From Agarivorans sp050870875 (lineage in GTDB: Bacteria; Pseudomonadota; Gammaproteobacteria; Enterobacterales; Celerinatantimonadaceae), in the NCBI RefSeq assembly GCF_050870875.2, contig NZ_CP194041.2:2046001-2110000 (forward strand): a stretch of DNA of 64,000 nt. Reading direction: 5' to 3'. Under the pieces are notes generated by a model that was given only the letters and a program-made list of their open reading frames with translations, made no database searches and had not been told where the DNA came from. Positions within the stretch are counted from its first letter, which is position 1. Every line of letters starts with the position of its first letter. The position numbers were made by a program, and so were the translations under genes. Shown here one piece after another: positions 18,116 through 26,471 of the stretch.

Positions 18116-18151
18116 ACCCCACCTTGTCAGTAAACACTAACAGCAAAAACT

Positions 18152-19156
18152 ATGAGTATTTCATTAAAACATCTTATTTTACATTCATTAGAATTGGCAG
18201 CCGACGGCCAAATCGCCTTACAGGCCCGCAGCGAAGAAATGCTGCATAGCGAGCAGGCGCTCAGTCTCATTGAGAGCTTACACTTGAACTTTAGTGGCCG
18301 TGCAGCCAAAGGCTTTGGCTACTACCCGCCAGAAAACACCAGTACCTTTAAAGAGAAGCTCGATCTGTTATTGAGTCGCGAGTTGGATTTTCATCGGTTT
18401 AGTGTTGATAGCGGCTCAGTACTGGTTGAAGAACTCAAAAAATATGAGTTTATAGAGCAGGGGGTTTTGTTACTGGCTCATTATGAACATGTCGCTGGCG
18501 AGTATTTATTAATTATGTTGCTCGAAAATAAAACTTCACCGGCGGTTGATGAGAGTCTAGAGCTGACCGCGAGTCGTTATTTGGAAACCAGTTCAATTCA
18601 ATTAGCAGCCCGGATCGATATTACCGATATGCAGCGTAACGCTGAATCGAGACGTTATGTTTCTTATGTGAAAGGTCGGGCTGGGCGTAAAATTGCAGAT
18701 TTTTTTGTTGAGTTTCTTGGTTGTGATGATGGTCTTGATGTGAAGTTGCAAAATACCGTATTGATGCAAGCGGTCGATGATTATTGCCAAGCGACGCAGT
18801 TAGATAAAGAAGAGAAACAAGCTTATAAAGCTGAAGTGAAAAGTTATTGTGAGCAGCAGCTTAAAGATGGTGAAGAAATCGTTGTGGGTGAACTTGCTAA
18901 GGCCTTACCGACCGACGATGAGAATGTCGATTTTTATCAGTTTGCGGCCGAAAACTATCCTTTGGAAGAGCAATTTCCAGCAGACCGCAGCACTTTGAAA
19001 AAACTTGCTAAGTGTTTTGGTCAAGGGAAAGGCGTTTCTATTAGCTTTGAGCAAAAGCTGTTAGGAGAGCGGGTATTTTATGATGAGGCGAGCGATACTT
19101 TGACAATTGTTGGTATCCCGCCTAATTTGAGAGAACAACTTAAAAATAACAATTAA
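18152..19156 (+). CDS. yejK: Nucleoid-associated protein YejK (NdpA)
   Basis: 334 residues, matching the 335-residue E. coli protein that co-purifies with the nucleoid and interacts with topoisomerase IV and gyrase. The family pattern is visible: a lysozyme-like N-terminal region ending in KGFGYY, and a second half with YVKGRAGRKIADFFVEFLGC near 170-190, the best conserved stretch. ATG at 18152 follows a TATAAT box and is divergent from yejL. The base composition matches its neighbours. Confidence 0.94.
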   Translation: MSISLKHLILHSLELAADGQIALQARSEEMLHSEQALSLIESLHLNFSGRAAKGFGYYPPENTSTFKEKLDLLLSRELDFHRFSVDSGSVLVEELKKYEFIEQGVLLLAHYEHVAGEYLLIMLLENKTSPAVDESLELTASRYLETSSIQLAARIDITDMQRNAESRRYVSYVKGRAGRKIADFFVEFLGCDDGLDVKLQNTVLMQAVDDYCQATQLDKEEKQAYKAEVKSYCEQQLKDGEEIVVGELAKALPTDDENVDFYQFAAENYPLEEQFPADRSTLKKLAKCFGQGKGVSISFEQKLLGERVFYDEASDTLTIVGIPPNLREQLKNNN

Positions 19157-19439
19157 GTCAGTAGCTATGTTTGAAAAGGTTGTCAGTTTCATTGTTGTTG
19201 TAAAATTACCACATGCAAAGGTTTTCAAGTGCTAATGTAGTTAATTTTGTTGTTTTATTACCAACTTATTGAGATTGGATTGCCTTTAAGGCCCCGTCTT
19301 TCCTTGCTTTTTCGTTATGTAGTATAGTTTCAAAATTGCGAGCTGAGTCATGTGAGTTTCAGTTCTGTTGAGCTAGAATCAAGTTCAGCAAGTTACTCTT
19401 GCGACTACAATAATCATAACGACAGTTAAGGAAAGGCTA

Positions 19440-20621
19440 ATGAAAAAGACAATTCTTGCATCTGCTATTGCGGTTGCTTCTTTGGGCATGGTATCGAATG
19501 CTTTTGCTGCAATTGAGGAAGGTCAGCTCACTATTTGGATTAATGGTGATAAAGGCTATAACGGCTTAGCAGAAGTAGGCAAACGCTTTGAAGCCGATAC
19601 CGGCATTAAAGTGAGTGTTGCTCACCCAGACGACGCCCCTGGTAAATTTCAACAGGCTGCTTCAACTGGTTCAGGCCCAGATATCTTCTTATGGCCACAT
19701 GACCGTTTCGGCGATTGGGTTGATGCCGGTCTATTAGCAGAACTGAAACCGAGCGCCGAGAAAAAAGCGGCTATAGAGGACTTTGCTTGGAATGCGGTCA
19801 CGATTAATGGCAAAGTTTATGGTTACCCTATCTCGATTGAATCAATTGGTCTTATTTATAATAAAGATTTAGTACCGACTCCCCCAAAAACTTGGGAAGA
19901 AATTCCAGCTTTAGATGCTCAGCTACAAAAAGATGGTAAACACGCTATTTTATGGGATTACAACAACACTTATTTTTCATGGCCGATATTGGCAGCCAAT
20001 GGTGGCTACATCTTCAAATTTGAGAATGGTGCTTACGACGTAAAAGATACCGGTGTAGCGAATGCTGGCGCGAAAATGGGCGCGAAAGTGATTAAAGACC
20101 TGATCGATGGTGGTCAAATGCCGAAGGGAGCTGATTACGGGGTGATGGATTCAGCCTTCAATAAAGGCGAAGTGGCGATGATGATTAATGGTCCCTGGGC
20201 TTGGGATAACCTCGATAAAAGTGGCATTAATTACGGTGTAACTTACATCCCAACGGTTAATGGACAAAAAGCTAAGCCAATGGTTGGTGTATTGGCTGGT
20301 GCAATTAACGCGGCCTCACCCAATGCTGATTTAGCGGTAGAGTTTTTAGAAAACTATCTGGTCACCAACGAAGGTTTGAAAACGGTAAACGATGATGTGC
20401 CGTTAGGTGCTGTTGCTCTTAAATCATTTATGAAACAGTTAGCGGGTGATCCTCGTATTGCAGCGACCTTTGCGAATGCTGAGGATGGCGAGCCAATGCC
20501 TAATGTTGCGGCCATGGGTAAATTTTGGTCGGCGATGGCAACATCTCTCACCAACATTACCAGCGGTCGTCAGCCGATTGATAAAGCATTAGACGCCGCT
20601 GCGCGTCGTATAGCGAAATAA
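19440..20621 (+). CDS. malE: Maltose/maltodextrin periplasmic binding protein MalE
   Basis: MalE captures maltose and maltodextrins in the periplasm and delivers them to MalFGK2. The 393-residue precursor has a signal peptide cleaved after NAFA (residue 23), then the EEGQLTIWINGDKGYNGL opening and the sugar-site segments WPHDRFGDW, PISIESIGLIYNKD and MINGPWAWDN known from E. coli MalE (396 residues). AAGGAAAGG precedes the ATG. It leads a malE-malF-malG-malK cluster. The 283-bp upstream region should hold the promoter; I find no confident MalT boxes, CRP site or LacI-type palindrome there, so the regulator is open. Confidence 0.96.
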   Translation: MKKTILASAIAVASLGMVSNAFAAIEEGQLTIWINGDKGYNGLAEVGKRFEADTGIKVSVAHPDDAPGKFQQAASTGSGPDIFLWPHDRFGDWVDAGLLAELKPSAEKKAAIEDFAWNAVTINGKVYGYPISIESIGLIYNKDLVPTPPKTWEEIPALDAQLQKDGKHAILWDYNNTYFSWPILAANGGYIFKFENGAYDVKDTGVANAGAKMGAKVIKDLIDGGQMPKGADYGVMDSAFNKGEVAMMINGPWAWDNLDKSGINYGVTYIPTVNGQKAKPMVGVLAGAINAASPNADLAVEFLENYLVTNEGLKTVNDDVPLGAVALKSFMKQLAGDPRIAATFANAEDGEPMPNVAAMGKFWSAMATSLTNITSGRQPIDKALDAAARRIAK

Positions 20622-20642
20622 TACGGTCATATTATTTCGATT

Positions 20643-20672
20643 AGGGGGAGGGGCTTGGTCTACCCTCCTCTT
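20643..20672 (+). promoter_or_regulatory. malE-malF intergenic hairpin (attenuator-like)
   Basis: A G-rich arm (20643-20652) pairs with CCCTCCTCTT (20663-20672), about 10 bp with two G-U pairs. It may slow transcription or protect the malE message, giving more MalE than MalF, the role known for the malE-malF spacer in E. coli. Confidence 0.6.
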
Positions 20673-20707
20673 GTTAATTTCGGTCTAACTCAAAGGTTGT
20701 ACATAAG

Positions 20708-22339
20708 ATGGGTCATTCTGCGTCTCCAGGTTTTATGCAGGGCAAGTATGCTTGGCTAAAACTGCTACTGGTTTCAGCGATTGTGTTGCTCAACGGCTAC
20801 GCAATTGTGCTGATGTATGCAGGTGGTGAGTATGCATTTGCATTGCTCACCCTTGTTGTTGTTTCTACTGGTGTGTATGTTTTTGTGAATAAAAAAATGT
20901 ATGCACATCGCTATATTTTCCCCGGCATTGCCGGCATGGTTGTGTTTATTATTTTCCCTTTGGCCTATACCATTGGTATTGCGTTTACCAATTACAGCGG
21001 AACAAATTTGTTATCGTTGGAGCGGGTAGAACAATTACATACACAGAAAATATATATGGCGAAAGGTGGCTCGTTTGGCTTTCAATTGCATCGAGCTGAG
21101 GATGGGAAGTATATTCTTGCGCTGAAGCAAGATGAAGTGATGTTTATTACACGTCCCATTGACGCTATTTCTAATGCGGACATTAAGGCTAAAAAGCTTA
21201 GTTTGGAAACGTCACGACTTAAATTGAAAGTTGTTGATAGTTTGCCAAATTCTCCCGTAACCCCAATTAAGGACATTATTACTCATCGGCAGTTTTTAGG
21301 TAGTTTAATTCTTGTGACTCCGAATGGTGATGAGTTAGTGATGAATGGCTTGCGTAAATTTTCTGCGATGAAGCCTTTATACTCTCGTTTACAAGACGGC
21401 GTGGTACTGAAAGATAGTGGTGTTATTCTGCCTGGCCCTTCGATCTTACGGAATAACCAGACGGGTCAACTGATGTTGCCGAATATGGAGACTGGTTATT
21501 TTCAGTATATTGATGGTGATGGTGAGTTCGTTGGTGAGCGTTTAGCCCCTGGTTTTACTGTGAAAGTGGGTTGGAAGAATTTTGATCGAGTGATGACCGA
21601 TAAGGGGATTAAAGAACCTTTTATTGAGATCTTTATTTGGACGGTTATTTTTGCGGCCGCTTCCGTTGCCTTCACTCTTGCGATCGGTATGGTTCTCGCC
21701 TGCCTCATTCAATGGGAAGAGCTCAAAGGTCGAGCGATTTATCGCGTGGTGCTCATTCTGCCTTATGCTATCCCTGCATTTATCTCTATCTTGGTGTTTA
21801 AAGGTTTATTTAATCAAAACTTTGGGGAAATAAACGGCATTTTGGAATCTTTGTTTGGCATCAAGCCGGATTGGTTCACCGATCCCCTTATGGCCAAGTC
21901 GATGATTCTGATCGTGAATACCTGGCTAGGCTACCCATACATGATGATCTTATGTTTAGGGATGCTTAAGTCTATTCCTGAAGATCTTTATGAAGCCTCT
22001 GCAATGGATGGTGCAGGCCCTATCAGTAATTTTTTAAATATTACTGTGCCGCTGCTGATGAAACCATTGACGCCTTTGTTAGTCGCTTCATTTGCCTTTA
22101 ACTTTAATAACTTCGTGTTGATTCAGTTACTCACCAATGGTGGGCCCGATATTATCGGTGCCTCAACCCCAGCGGGTACCACCGATTTACTTGTAAGTTA
22201 TACCTACCGCATTGCCTTCCAAGGCGATGGTGGACAAGACTATGGACTTGCCAGTGCGATTGCTACCCTGATCTTCTTGGTGGTTGGCGCGTTAGCCTTA
22301 GTCAATTTGAAATTAACAAAAGCTGATAAAACGGCATAA
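20708..22339 (+). CDS. malF: Maltose transporter permease MalF
   Basis: One of the two membrane subunits of the MalFGK2 importer. The 543-residue protein has N-terminal hydrophobic segments, a large periplasmic P2 loop (about residues 100-270) that docks MalE, and a C-terminal bundle of helices. The EAA motif that contacts MalK is visible near residues 433-455 (EASAMDGAGPISNFLNITVP). It is slightly longer than E. coli MalF (514). It lies 86 bp after malE across a hairpin and 12 bp before malG. Confidence 0.95.
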   Translation: MGHSASPGFMQGKYAWLKLLLVSAIVLLNGYAIVLMYAGGEYAFALLTLVVVSTGVYVFVNKKMYAHRYIFPGIAGMVVFIIFPLAYTIGIAFTNYSGTNLLSLERVEQLHTQKIYMAKGGSFGFQLHRAEDGKYILALKQDEVMFITRPIDAISNADIKAKKLSLETSRLKLKVVDSLPNSPVTPIKDIITHRQFLGSLILVTPNGDELVMNGLRKFSAMKPLYSRLQDGVVLKDSGVILPGPSILRNNQTGQLMLPNMETGYFQYIDGDGEFVGERLAPGFTVKVGWKNFDRVMTDKGIKEPFIEIFIWTVIFAAASVAFTLAIGMVLACLIQWEELKGRAIYRVVLILPYAIPAFISILVFKGLFNQNFGEINGILESLFGIKPDWFTDPLMAKSMILIVNTWLGYPYMMILCLGMLKSIPEDLYEASAMDGAGPISNFLNITVPLLMKPLTPLLVASFAFNFNNFVLIQLLTNGGPDIIGASTPAGTTDLLVSYTYRIAFQGDGGQDYGLASAIATLIFLVVGALALVNLKLTKADKTA

Positions 22340-22351
22340 GGAGGAGTTGTT

Positions 22352-23242
22352 ATGGCAATGGTTCAAGCTAAGTCTTTGAAGTATAGAAAACTAGCAACTC
22401 ACGTTAGCTTATGTTTATTTCTATGTTTAATAATTTTTCCATTATTGATGGTCATCACTATTTCTTTCCGTACTGGTAACTTTGCTGTTGGAGAGTTGAT
22501 TCCGTCAAATCCCACGCTCGATCACTGGCGTTTGGCTTTAGGTATTTCGGTGTTAAATCCGGATGGTTCAACCACGCCACCACCATTTCCGGTACTGATT
22601 TGGTTATGGAACTCGATTAAAGTTGCGGGCATTTCAGCATTACTGATTGTAGCCCTATCGACGACCAGTGCTTATGCCTTTGCGCGGATGCGCTTTAAAG
22701 GCAAGGCAACCATTTTAAATGGGATGTTGATCTTTCAAATGTTCCCCTCGGTATTGGCCTTGGTCGCGATTTATGCCTTGTTCAATAAGATTGGTGAGTA
22801 TGTTCCATGGTTAGGTTTAAATACTCACGGTGGTTTGATATTGGCTTATCTTGGGGGGATTGCACTACACGTCTGGACGATTAAAGGTTACTTCGAAACC
22901 ATCGACCCGGCCTTAGAGGAATCTGCAGCAATTGATGGCGCAACACCTTGGCAGGCATTTAGGTTGGTCTTGTTGCCGCTGTCTGTGCCAATTTTAGCGG
23001 TCGTGTTTATCCTTGCATTTATCGGTGTGATTACCGAAGTGCCTATGGCTTCTGTATTGATGCAAGATGTCGATAAGCTCACCCTTGCTGTTGGTGCTCA
23101 GCAATACTTATACCCGCAAAACTACTTATGGGGTGATTTCGCCGCAGCGGCAGTATTGTCAGGTTTCCCTATTACCTTGGTATTCCTCATGGCGCAACGA
23201 TGGTTGGTTGGAGGTTTAACTGCGGGTGGTGTGAAAGGTTAA
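22352..23242 (+). CDS. malG: Maltose transporter permease MalG
   Basis: Second membrane subunit of the maltose importer, 296 residues as in E. coli, with six predicted membrane segments. The EAA loop reads EESAAIDGATPWQAFRLVLLP near residues 188-208, and the C-terminus ends in GGLTAGGVKG, the tail that reaches into the MalE sugar site in the known structure. AAGGAGGAG precedes the ATG. It is 12 bp after malF and 89 bp before malK. Confidence 0.96.
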   Translation: MAMVQAKSLKYRKLATHVSLCLFLCLIIFPLLMVITISFRTGNFAVGELIPSNPTLDHWRLALGISVLNPDGSTTPPPFPVLIWLWNSIKVAGISALLIVALSTTSAYAFARMRFKGKATILNGMLIFQMFPSVLALVAIYALFNKIGEYVPWLGLNTHGGLILAYLGGIALHVWTIKGYFETIDPALEESAAIDGATPWQAFRLVLLPLSVPILAVVFILAFIGVITEVPMASVLMQDVDKLTLAVGAQQYLYPQNYLWGDFAAAAVLSGFPITLVFLMAQRWLVGGLTAGGVKG

Positions 23243-23294
23243 ATTATTTGGGCGTAGTTGCAGGTGTAACGACGCAATACAAAATCGATTGATG

Positions 23295-23315
23295 AATAAA
23301 GCAAAGCGCTTTATT
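23295..23315 (+). promoter_or_regulatory. Hairpin between malG and malK
   Basis: AATAAAGC (23295-23302) and GCTTTATT (23308-23315) form a perfect 8-bp stem, 6 bp before the malK Shine-Dalgarno. It could affect malK translation or mRNA processing. Confidence 0.45.
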
Positions 23316-23331
23316 CAGTTTGGAGCTGATA

Positions 23332-24468
23332 ATGGCTGATGTAATTTTAAACAATGTACGTAAAAACTATGATCCGAGTATTCACCAAGACACTTTGCGT
23401 GACATTAACTTAGATATCAAAGATGGTGAGTTTGTGGTGTTTGTGGGTCCGTCAGGTTGTGGCAAATCAACTTTATTACGAATGATTGCCGGACTTGAAG
23501 ATATCACTAGCGGCGAGTTAAAGATTGGCGGCAACTATATGAACGACGTACCGCCAGTAGAACGTAATGTTGGTATGGTGTTCCAGTCTTATGCTTTATA
23601 CCCACATATGGATTTACGTGAGAATATGTCTTTCGGTCTGAAATTGAAGAAAGTCGATAAGGCGATTATTGAAAAACGTGTCTCTAATGCCTCAGATATC
23701 TTGGGCTTAGACCCTTTACTTGACCGTAAACCTAAAGAATTAAGTGGTGGTCAACGCCAACGTGTTGCTATTGGTCGTTGTATTGTCCAACAGCCAGGAG
23801 TGTTCCTATTTGATGAGCCTTTGTCAAACTTAGATGCAGCGCTTCGAGTGAAAATGCGCATCGAGATAGCGAAGTTACACAAAGAACTTCAATCTACCAT
23901 TATTTACGTGACTCATGATCAAGTGGAAGCGATGACGTTAGCGGATAAGATTGTGGTCCTTAGCCCTCTAGAGCCAAATGCGTCCAGTAATTTGGAGCAA
24001 TATGGTTCGCCATTAGAGCTATATCATAATCCGACCAATAAATTTGTTGCTGGCTTTATTGGTTCACCTAAAATGAATTTTATCGAAGGTAAGCTGATTG
24101 AAGTCGGTGAGCAAGAAAGCAAAATAAAATTGGTGACAGGTGACATCATTAGTGCTGCAATTGACACCACCCGAGCTAAAATGGGCGATACGGTTGAGTT
24201 AGGTTGTCGTCCCGAGCACTTGGTAGAAGATACCCATGCTCATGCAGAGAACTTCATTACAGGTACGGTTGTAGTTGCCGAGCATTTAGGTTCCGAGTCT
24301 TACGTTTATATGGACGTGAAAGGCTTTGATTTCACCTTTAAAGCACGTAGCGAATTTCCATCTAACAATGGTGATGATCTTCGTGTTGGCTTGCCAACTA
24401 AAGCATGTTACTTGTTTGATAGTAAAGGCAATGCGTTCCCACGTACTGCTAAGTACAACAAAGACTAG
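23332..24468 (+). CDS. malK: Maltose importer ATPase MalK
   Basis: MalK powers maltose import and, in E. coli, also inhibits MalT. The start is ATG 23332 (MADVILNNV) with GGAG 6 bp upstream; an in-frame TTG at 23320 is not supported. The 378-residue protein has Walker A GPSGCGKST near 37-45, the Q-loop, signature ELSGGQRQR near 136, Walker B FLFDEP near 155 and the switch His in THDQ near 190. The C-terminal regulatory OB-type domain (about 235-378) is present and includes GCRPEHL. Unlike E. coli, malK is in line with malEFG rather than divergent, and no lamB follows it. Confidence 0.95.
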   Translation: MADVILNNVRKNYDPSIHQDTLRDINLDIKDGEFVVFVGPSGCGKSTLLRMIAGLEDITSGELKIGGNYMNDVPPVERNVGMVFQSYALYPHMDLRENMSFGLKLKKVDKAIIEKRVSNASDILGLDPLLDRKPKELSGGQRQRVAIGRCIVQQPGVFLFDEPLSNLDAALRVKMRIEIAKLHKELQSTIIYVTHDQVEAMTLADKIVVLSPLEPNASSNLEQYGSPLELYHNPTNKFVAGFIGSPKMNFIEGKLIEVGEQESKIKLVTGDIISAAIDTTRAKMGDTVELGCRPEHLVEDTHAHAENFITGTVVVAEHLGSESYVYMDVKGFDFTFKARSEFPSNNGDDLRVGLPTKACYLFDSKGNAFPRTAKYNKD

Positions 24469-24486
24469 AAGTTGACCAGTAATAGC

Positions 24487-24512
24487 AAAGCGGCCCTTCG
24501 GTCGCTTTTTTT
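24487..24512 (+). terminator. Terminator of the malEFGK operon
   Basis: AGCGGCC and GGTCGCT form a 7-bp stem (one G-U) around CTTC, followed by T-run, 18 bp after malK. Confidence 0.85.
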
Positions 24513-24530
24513 ATAAGCGTTTAATTTATA

Positions 24531-24688
24531 GTCAATCTAACTCATTATCTGTTGATTCTTGCGGGCCTAAATCATCGCTAACTGGCTTACGTATTTTGTA
24601 ATTAGAGCCACGAGTTACTGCACTTCATGCCTCGTTATCGGCAGGTTTATTCTGCGCAACAAGTTGATCATATCATTAATCAGATTGC
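24531..24688. mobile_element. MITE-like repeat, copy 1 (158 bp, TA-flanked)
   Basis: Non-coding element with imperfect terminal inverted repeats (CAATCTAACTCATTAT at the left; the right end reads CAATCTGATTAATGAT on the other strand) and TA on both outer flanks. An inverted second copy at 62158-62314 aligns without gaps over its whole length; I count 28 mismatches in 157 positions (about 82% identity). The TA flanks suggest a target duplication of the IS630/Tc1-mariner type. It sits between the malK terminator and the 3' end of a PilZ gene. No transposase is in the window. Confidence 0.75.
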
Positions 24689-24700
24689 TATTATTTGGCT

Positions 24701-25396
24701 TTATGGGTTGGTTTTATTCTCGCGTTGCATCATTTCCAGTAATGCCATTTGAACAAAATTTTTCTTTTCGGCGTTCTTGGCGTTAAAGGTTAAGCCATAG
24801 TGCAGACGTTCAGGTGTTCTTTGCTCTAAGTGTTGATTACAAATACTCGCATCAATACTGATGCTTGGATTATTATCGAGGTTTAGTTGTAATTTAAAAG
24901 GCAATGAACTCAAAGGTAATGGGATTGGCTCACAAACAAAACCGCCTCCATTAAGTGATAAATCTTTTAGGACCCCATGAAACGACGTCTGTGCTTGGTG
25001 CTGACAAAGTAGTGTGCTAGCTAAGGCAATGGGCATGCGGCTATGCTGACGCAAACTTATTTTTTGGATCCGACGAGGGTAATCCACCACCAACCATCGG
25101 CCAACACTACTCATCAGTTTTGATATATTGCCTCGATAAGCAAAAATGGTCGCGTTAGGATCGCCTTGATTAACTAGGCGAATCACAATCGACTGACCTT
25201 CTCGAATTTTCTCTTTAGCGGCTTCCCACTGTTGATCTATTCCCCTCGAAAGGATCAAACACATACCAGGTTCAATTCCGATTAAACGACTACGTAAACG
25301 CAAGGGTTTTGTGGCCGTCGGAATTTGTAAATGGACCTCGGTTTGACAGGGCAGGGCATTGAATTCAGCTAATAAATCTGGGGAAATCGGTTCCAC
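24701..25396 (-). CDS. PilZ-domain c-di-GMP receptor (YcgR-like layout)
   Basis: 231 residues. An N-terminal beta-rich domain (about 1-110) like the YcgR-type first domain is followed by a PilZ domain. The PilZ ligand motifs are present: RQHSR (RxxxR) at about 116-120 and DLSLNGGG (DxSxxG) at about 145-152. By family these bind cyclic-di-GMP and act as effectors, often on flagella or surface traits. The gene is alone; its 3' end lies 12 bp from the MITE-like repeat, so insertion may have replaced its native terminator region. The target is unknown. Confidence 0.85.
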   Translation of the reverse strand: MEPISPDLLAEFNALPCQTEVHLQIPTATKPLRLRSRLIGIEPGMCLILSRGIDQQWEAAKEKIREGQSIVIRLVNQGDPNATIFAYRGNISKLMSSVGRWLVVDYPRRIQKISLRQHSRMPIALASTLLCQHQAQTSFHGVLKDLSLNGGGFVCEPIPLPLSSLPFKLQLNLDNNPSISIDASICNQHLEQRTPERLHYGLTFNAKNAEKKNFVQMALLEMMQRENKTNP

Positions 25397-25543
25397 GGCT
25401 GGTTCTGTATATTTTGATAATCTTATAACAATATCATATAAATCGTGTTTGTGTTTTAGTGCTGATGAGAAATGTGTAACAAACGGACTATTAGCGCAGC
25501 TTACGGTTATAATTAGCGACCTTGGTTAATATGGAAAGTTCTG

Positions 25544-26425
25544 ATGAAATTGTTTGTAAAAGATTTGACCGTAATCGACTCCACCTACCTGTGCCCAGAC
25601 CGTGGTTTAGTGGGAGAAAGTTGGTTAGTAGACATAGAATTAGCTGGCGCTTTGAATGATATGGATATGTTGTTAGATTTTGGCCAAGTGAAGAAACTAA
25701 TCAAGCAACTCATTGATCAGGAAGTCGATCATAAGTTGTTAGTGCCTCAGCGGTCACCTTTATGCAAAACCGAAACCCTTAATGGTTATACTCATATTGA
25801 TTTTGCGCGGCCAAATGGTGGAAGCATCCAGCTGCGTTGTCCTACTCAAGCGTTTGCGTTTATTGACACTCTAGAAGTGACCAACGATGCTTTGACTACT
25901 TATGTACAGCGGATCATTTTACAAAAGCTACCTTCGAATATTCAAGATTTAAAAGTTAAATTACGCCATGAAGCGATCGATGGACCTTATTATCATTATT
26001 CTCATGGCTTAAAAAAGCATGACGGTAATTGTCAACGGATCGCTCATGGGCACCGTTCGACTCTCGAAATTATGGTTGACGGTGAGCAAGATTTGGACTT
26101 AGCAACAAGTTGGGCGATGAAGTGGCGAAATATATATTTGGCGAGCAAAGCTGACCAAATTGAGCCAAGCAATATAAGCTTTTATCAGGCTCAAAATTGG
26201 CAAAAGCACTATGCTTTTGCATATCAATCTCCACAGGGTTTTTTTGAGTTGGTATTACCCCAACATGAGACTGATATTCTTCCCTGCGAGACAACTGTTG
26301 AGAACTTGGCCGCTTATATTGCAAGTACTTTGTCTGCCGCGATGCCAGAACACTCTATTGAAGTAATTGCTTATGAAGGAGTTGGGAAAGGCGCTATTTC
26401 AGAGGTTCATGGTTCGTCATGGTAA
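25544..26425 (+). CDS. Tandem T-fold protein, 6-carboxytetrahydropterin synthase (QueD)-like
   Basis: 293 residues, about twice the size of QueD. Two T-fold-like halves are seen. The second half carries the typical zinc/active-site pattern: YHYSHGL, then CQRIAHGH near residues 166-173, i.e. a Cys four residues before HGH (usual QueD spacing is Cys-x3-HGH). The first half carries the MDMLLDFGQVK segment, which in QueD lies after the metal site, and a VDHKLL stretch. So the two halves seem to divide features of one enzyme or of two. QueD makes 6-carboxytetrahydropterin for queuosine, while relatives make other pterins. Which reaction this protein performs cannot be told. It stands alone. Confidence 0.75.
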   Translation: MKLFVKDLTVIDSTYLCPDRGLVGESWLVDIELAGALNDMDMLLDFGQVKKLIKQLIDQEVDHKLLVPQRSPLCKTETLNGYTHIDFARPNGGSIQLRCPTQAFAFIDTLEVTNDALTTYVQRIILQKLPSNIQDLKVKLRHEAIDGPYYHYSHGLKKHDGNCQRIAHGHRSTLEIMVDGEQDLDLATSWAMKWRNIYLASKADQIEPSNISFYQAQNWQKHYAFAYQSPQGFFELVLPQHETDILPCETTVENLAAYIASTLSAAMPEHSIEVIAYEGVGKGAISEVHGSSW

Positions 26426-26429
26426 ATAA

Positions 26430-26453
26430 AAAGCGCCTGTTGATAGGCGCTTT
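26430..26453. terminator. Bidirectional terminator between the QueD-like gene and the chemoreceptor
   Basis: AAAGCGCCT and AGGCGCTTT form a perfect 9-bp stem around GTTGAT, between convergent genes. Confidence 0.85.
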
Positions 26454-26471
26454 GAGTGTCATAGAGCGGCG

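Noticed and set aside
19157..19439. Possible CRP or MalT sites upstream of malE
   Set aside because: TGTGAGTTTCAGTTCT has only one good half-site and no GGGGA/GGATGA-type MalT boxes stand out; too weak to report.
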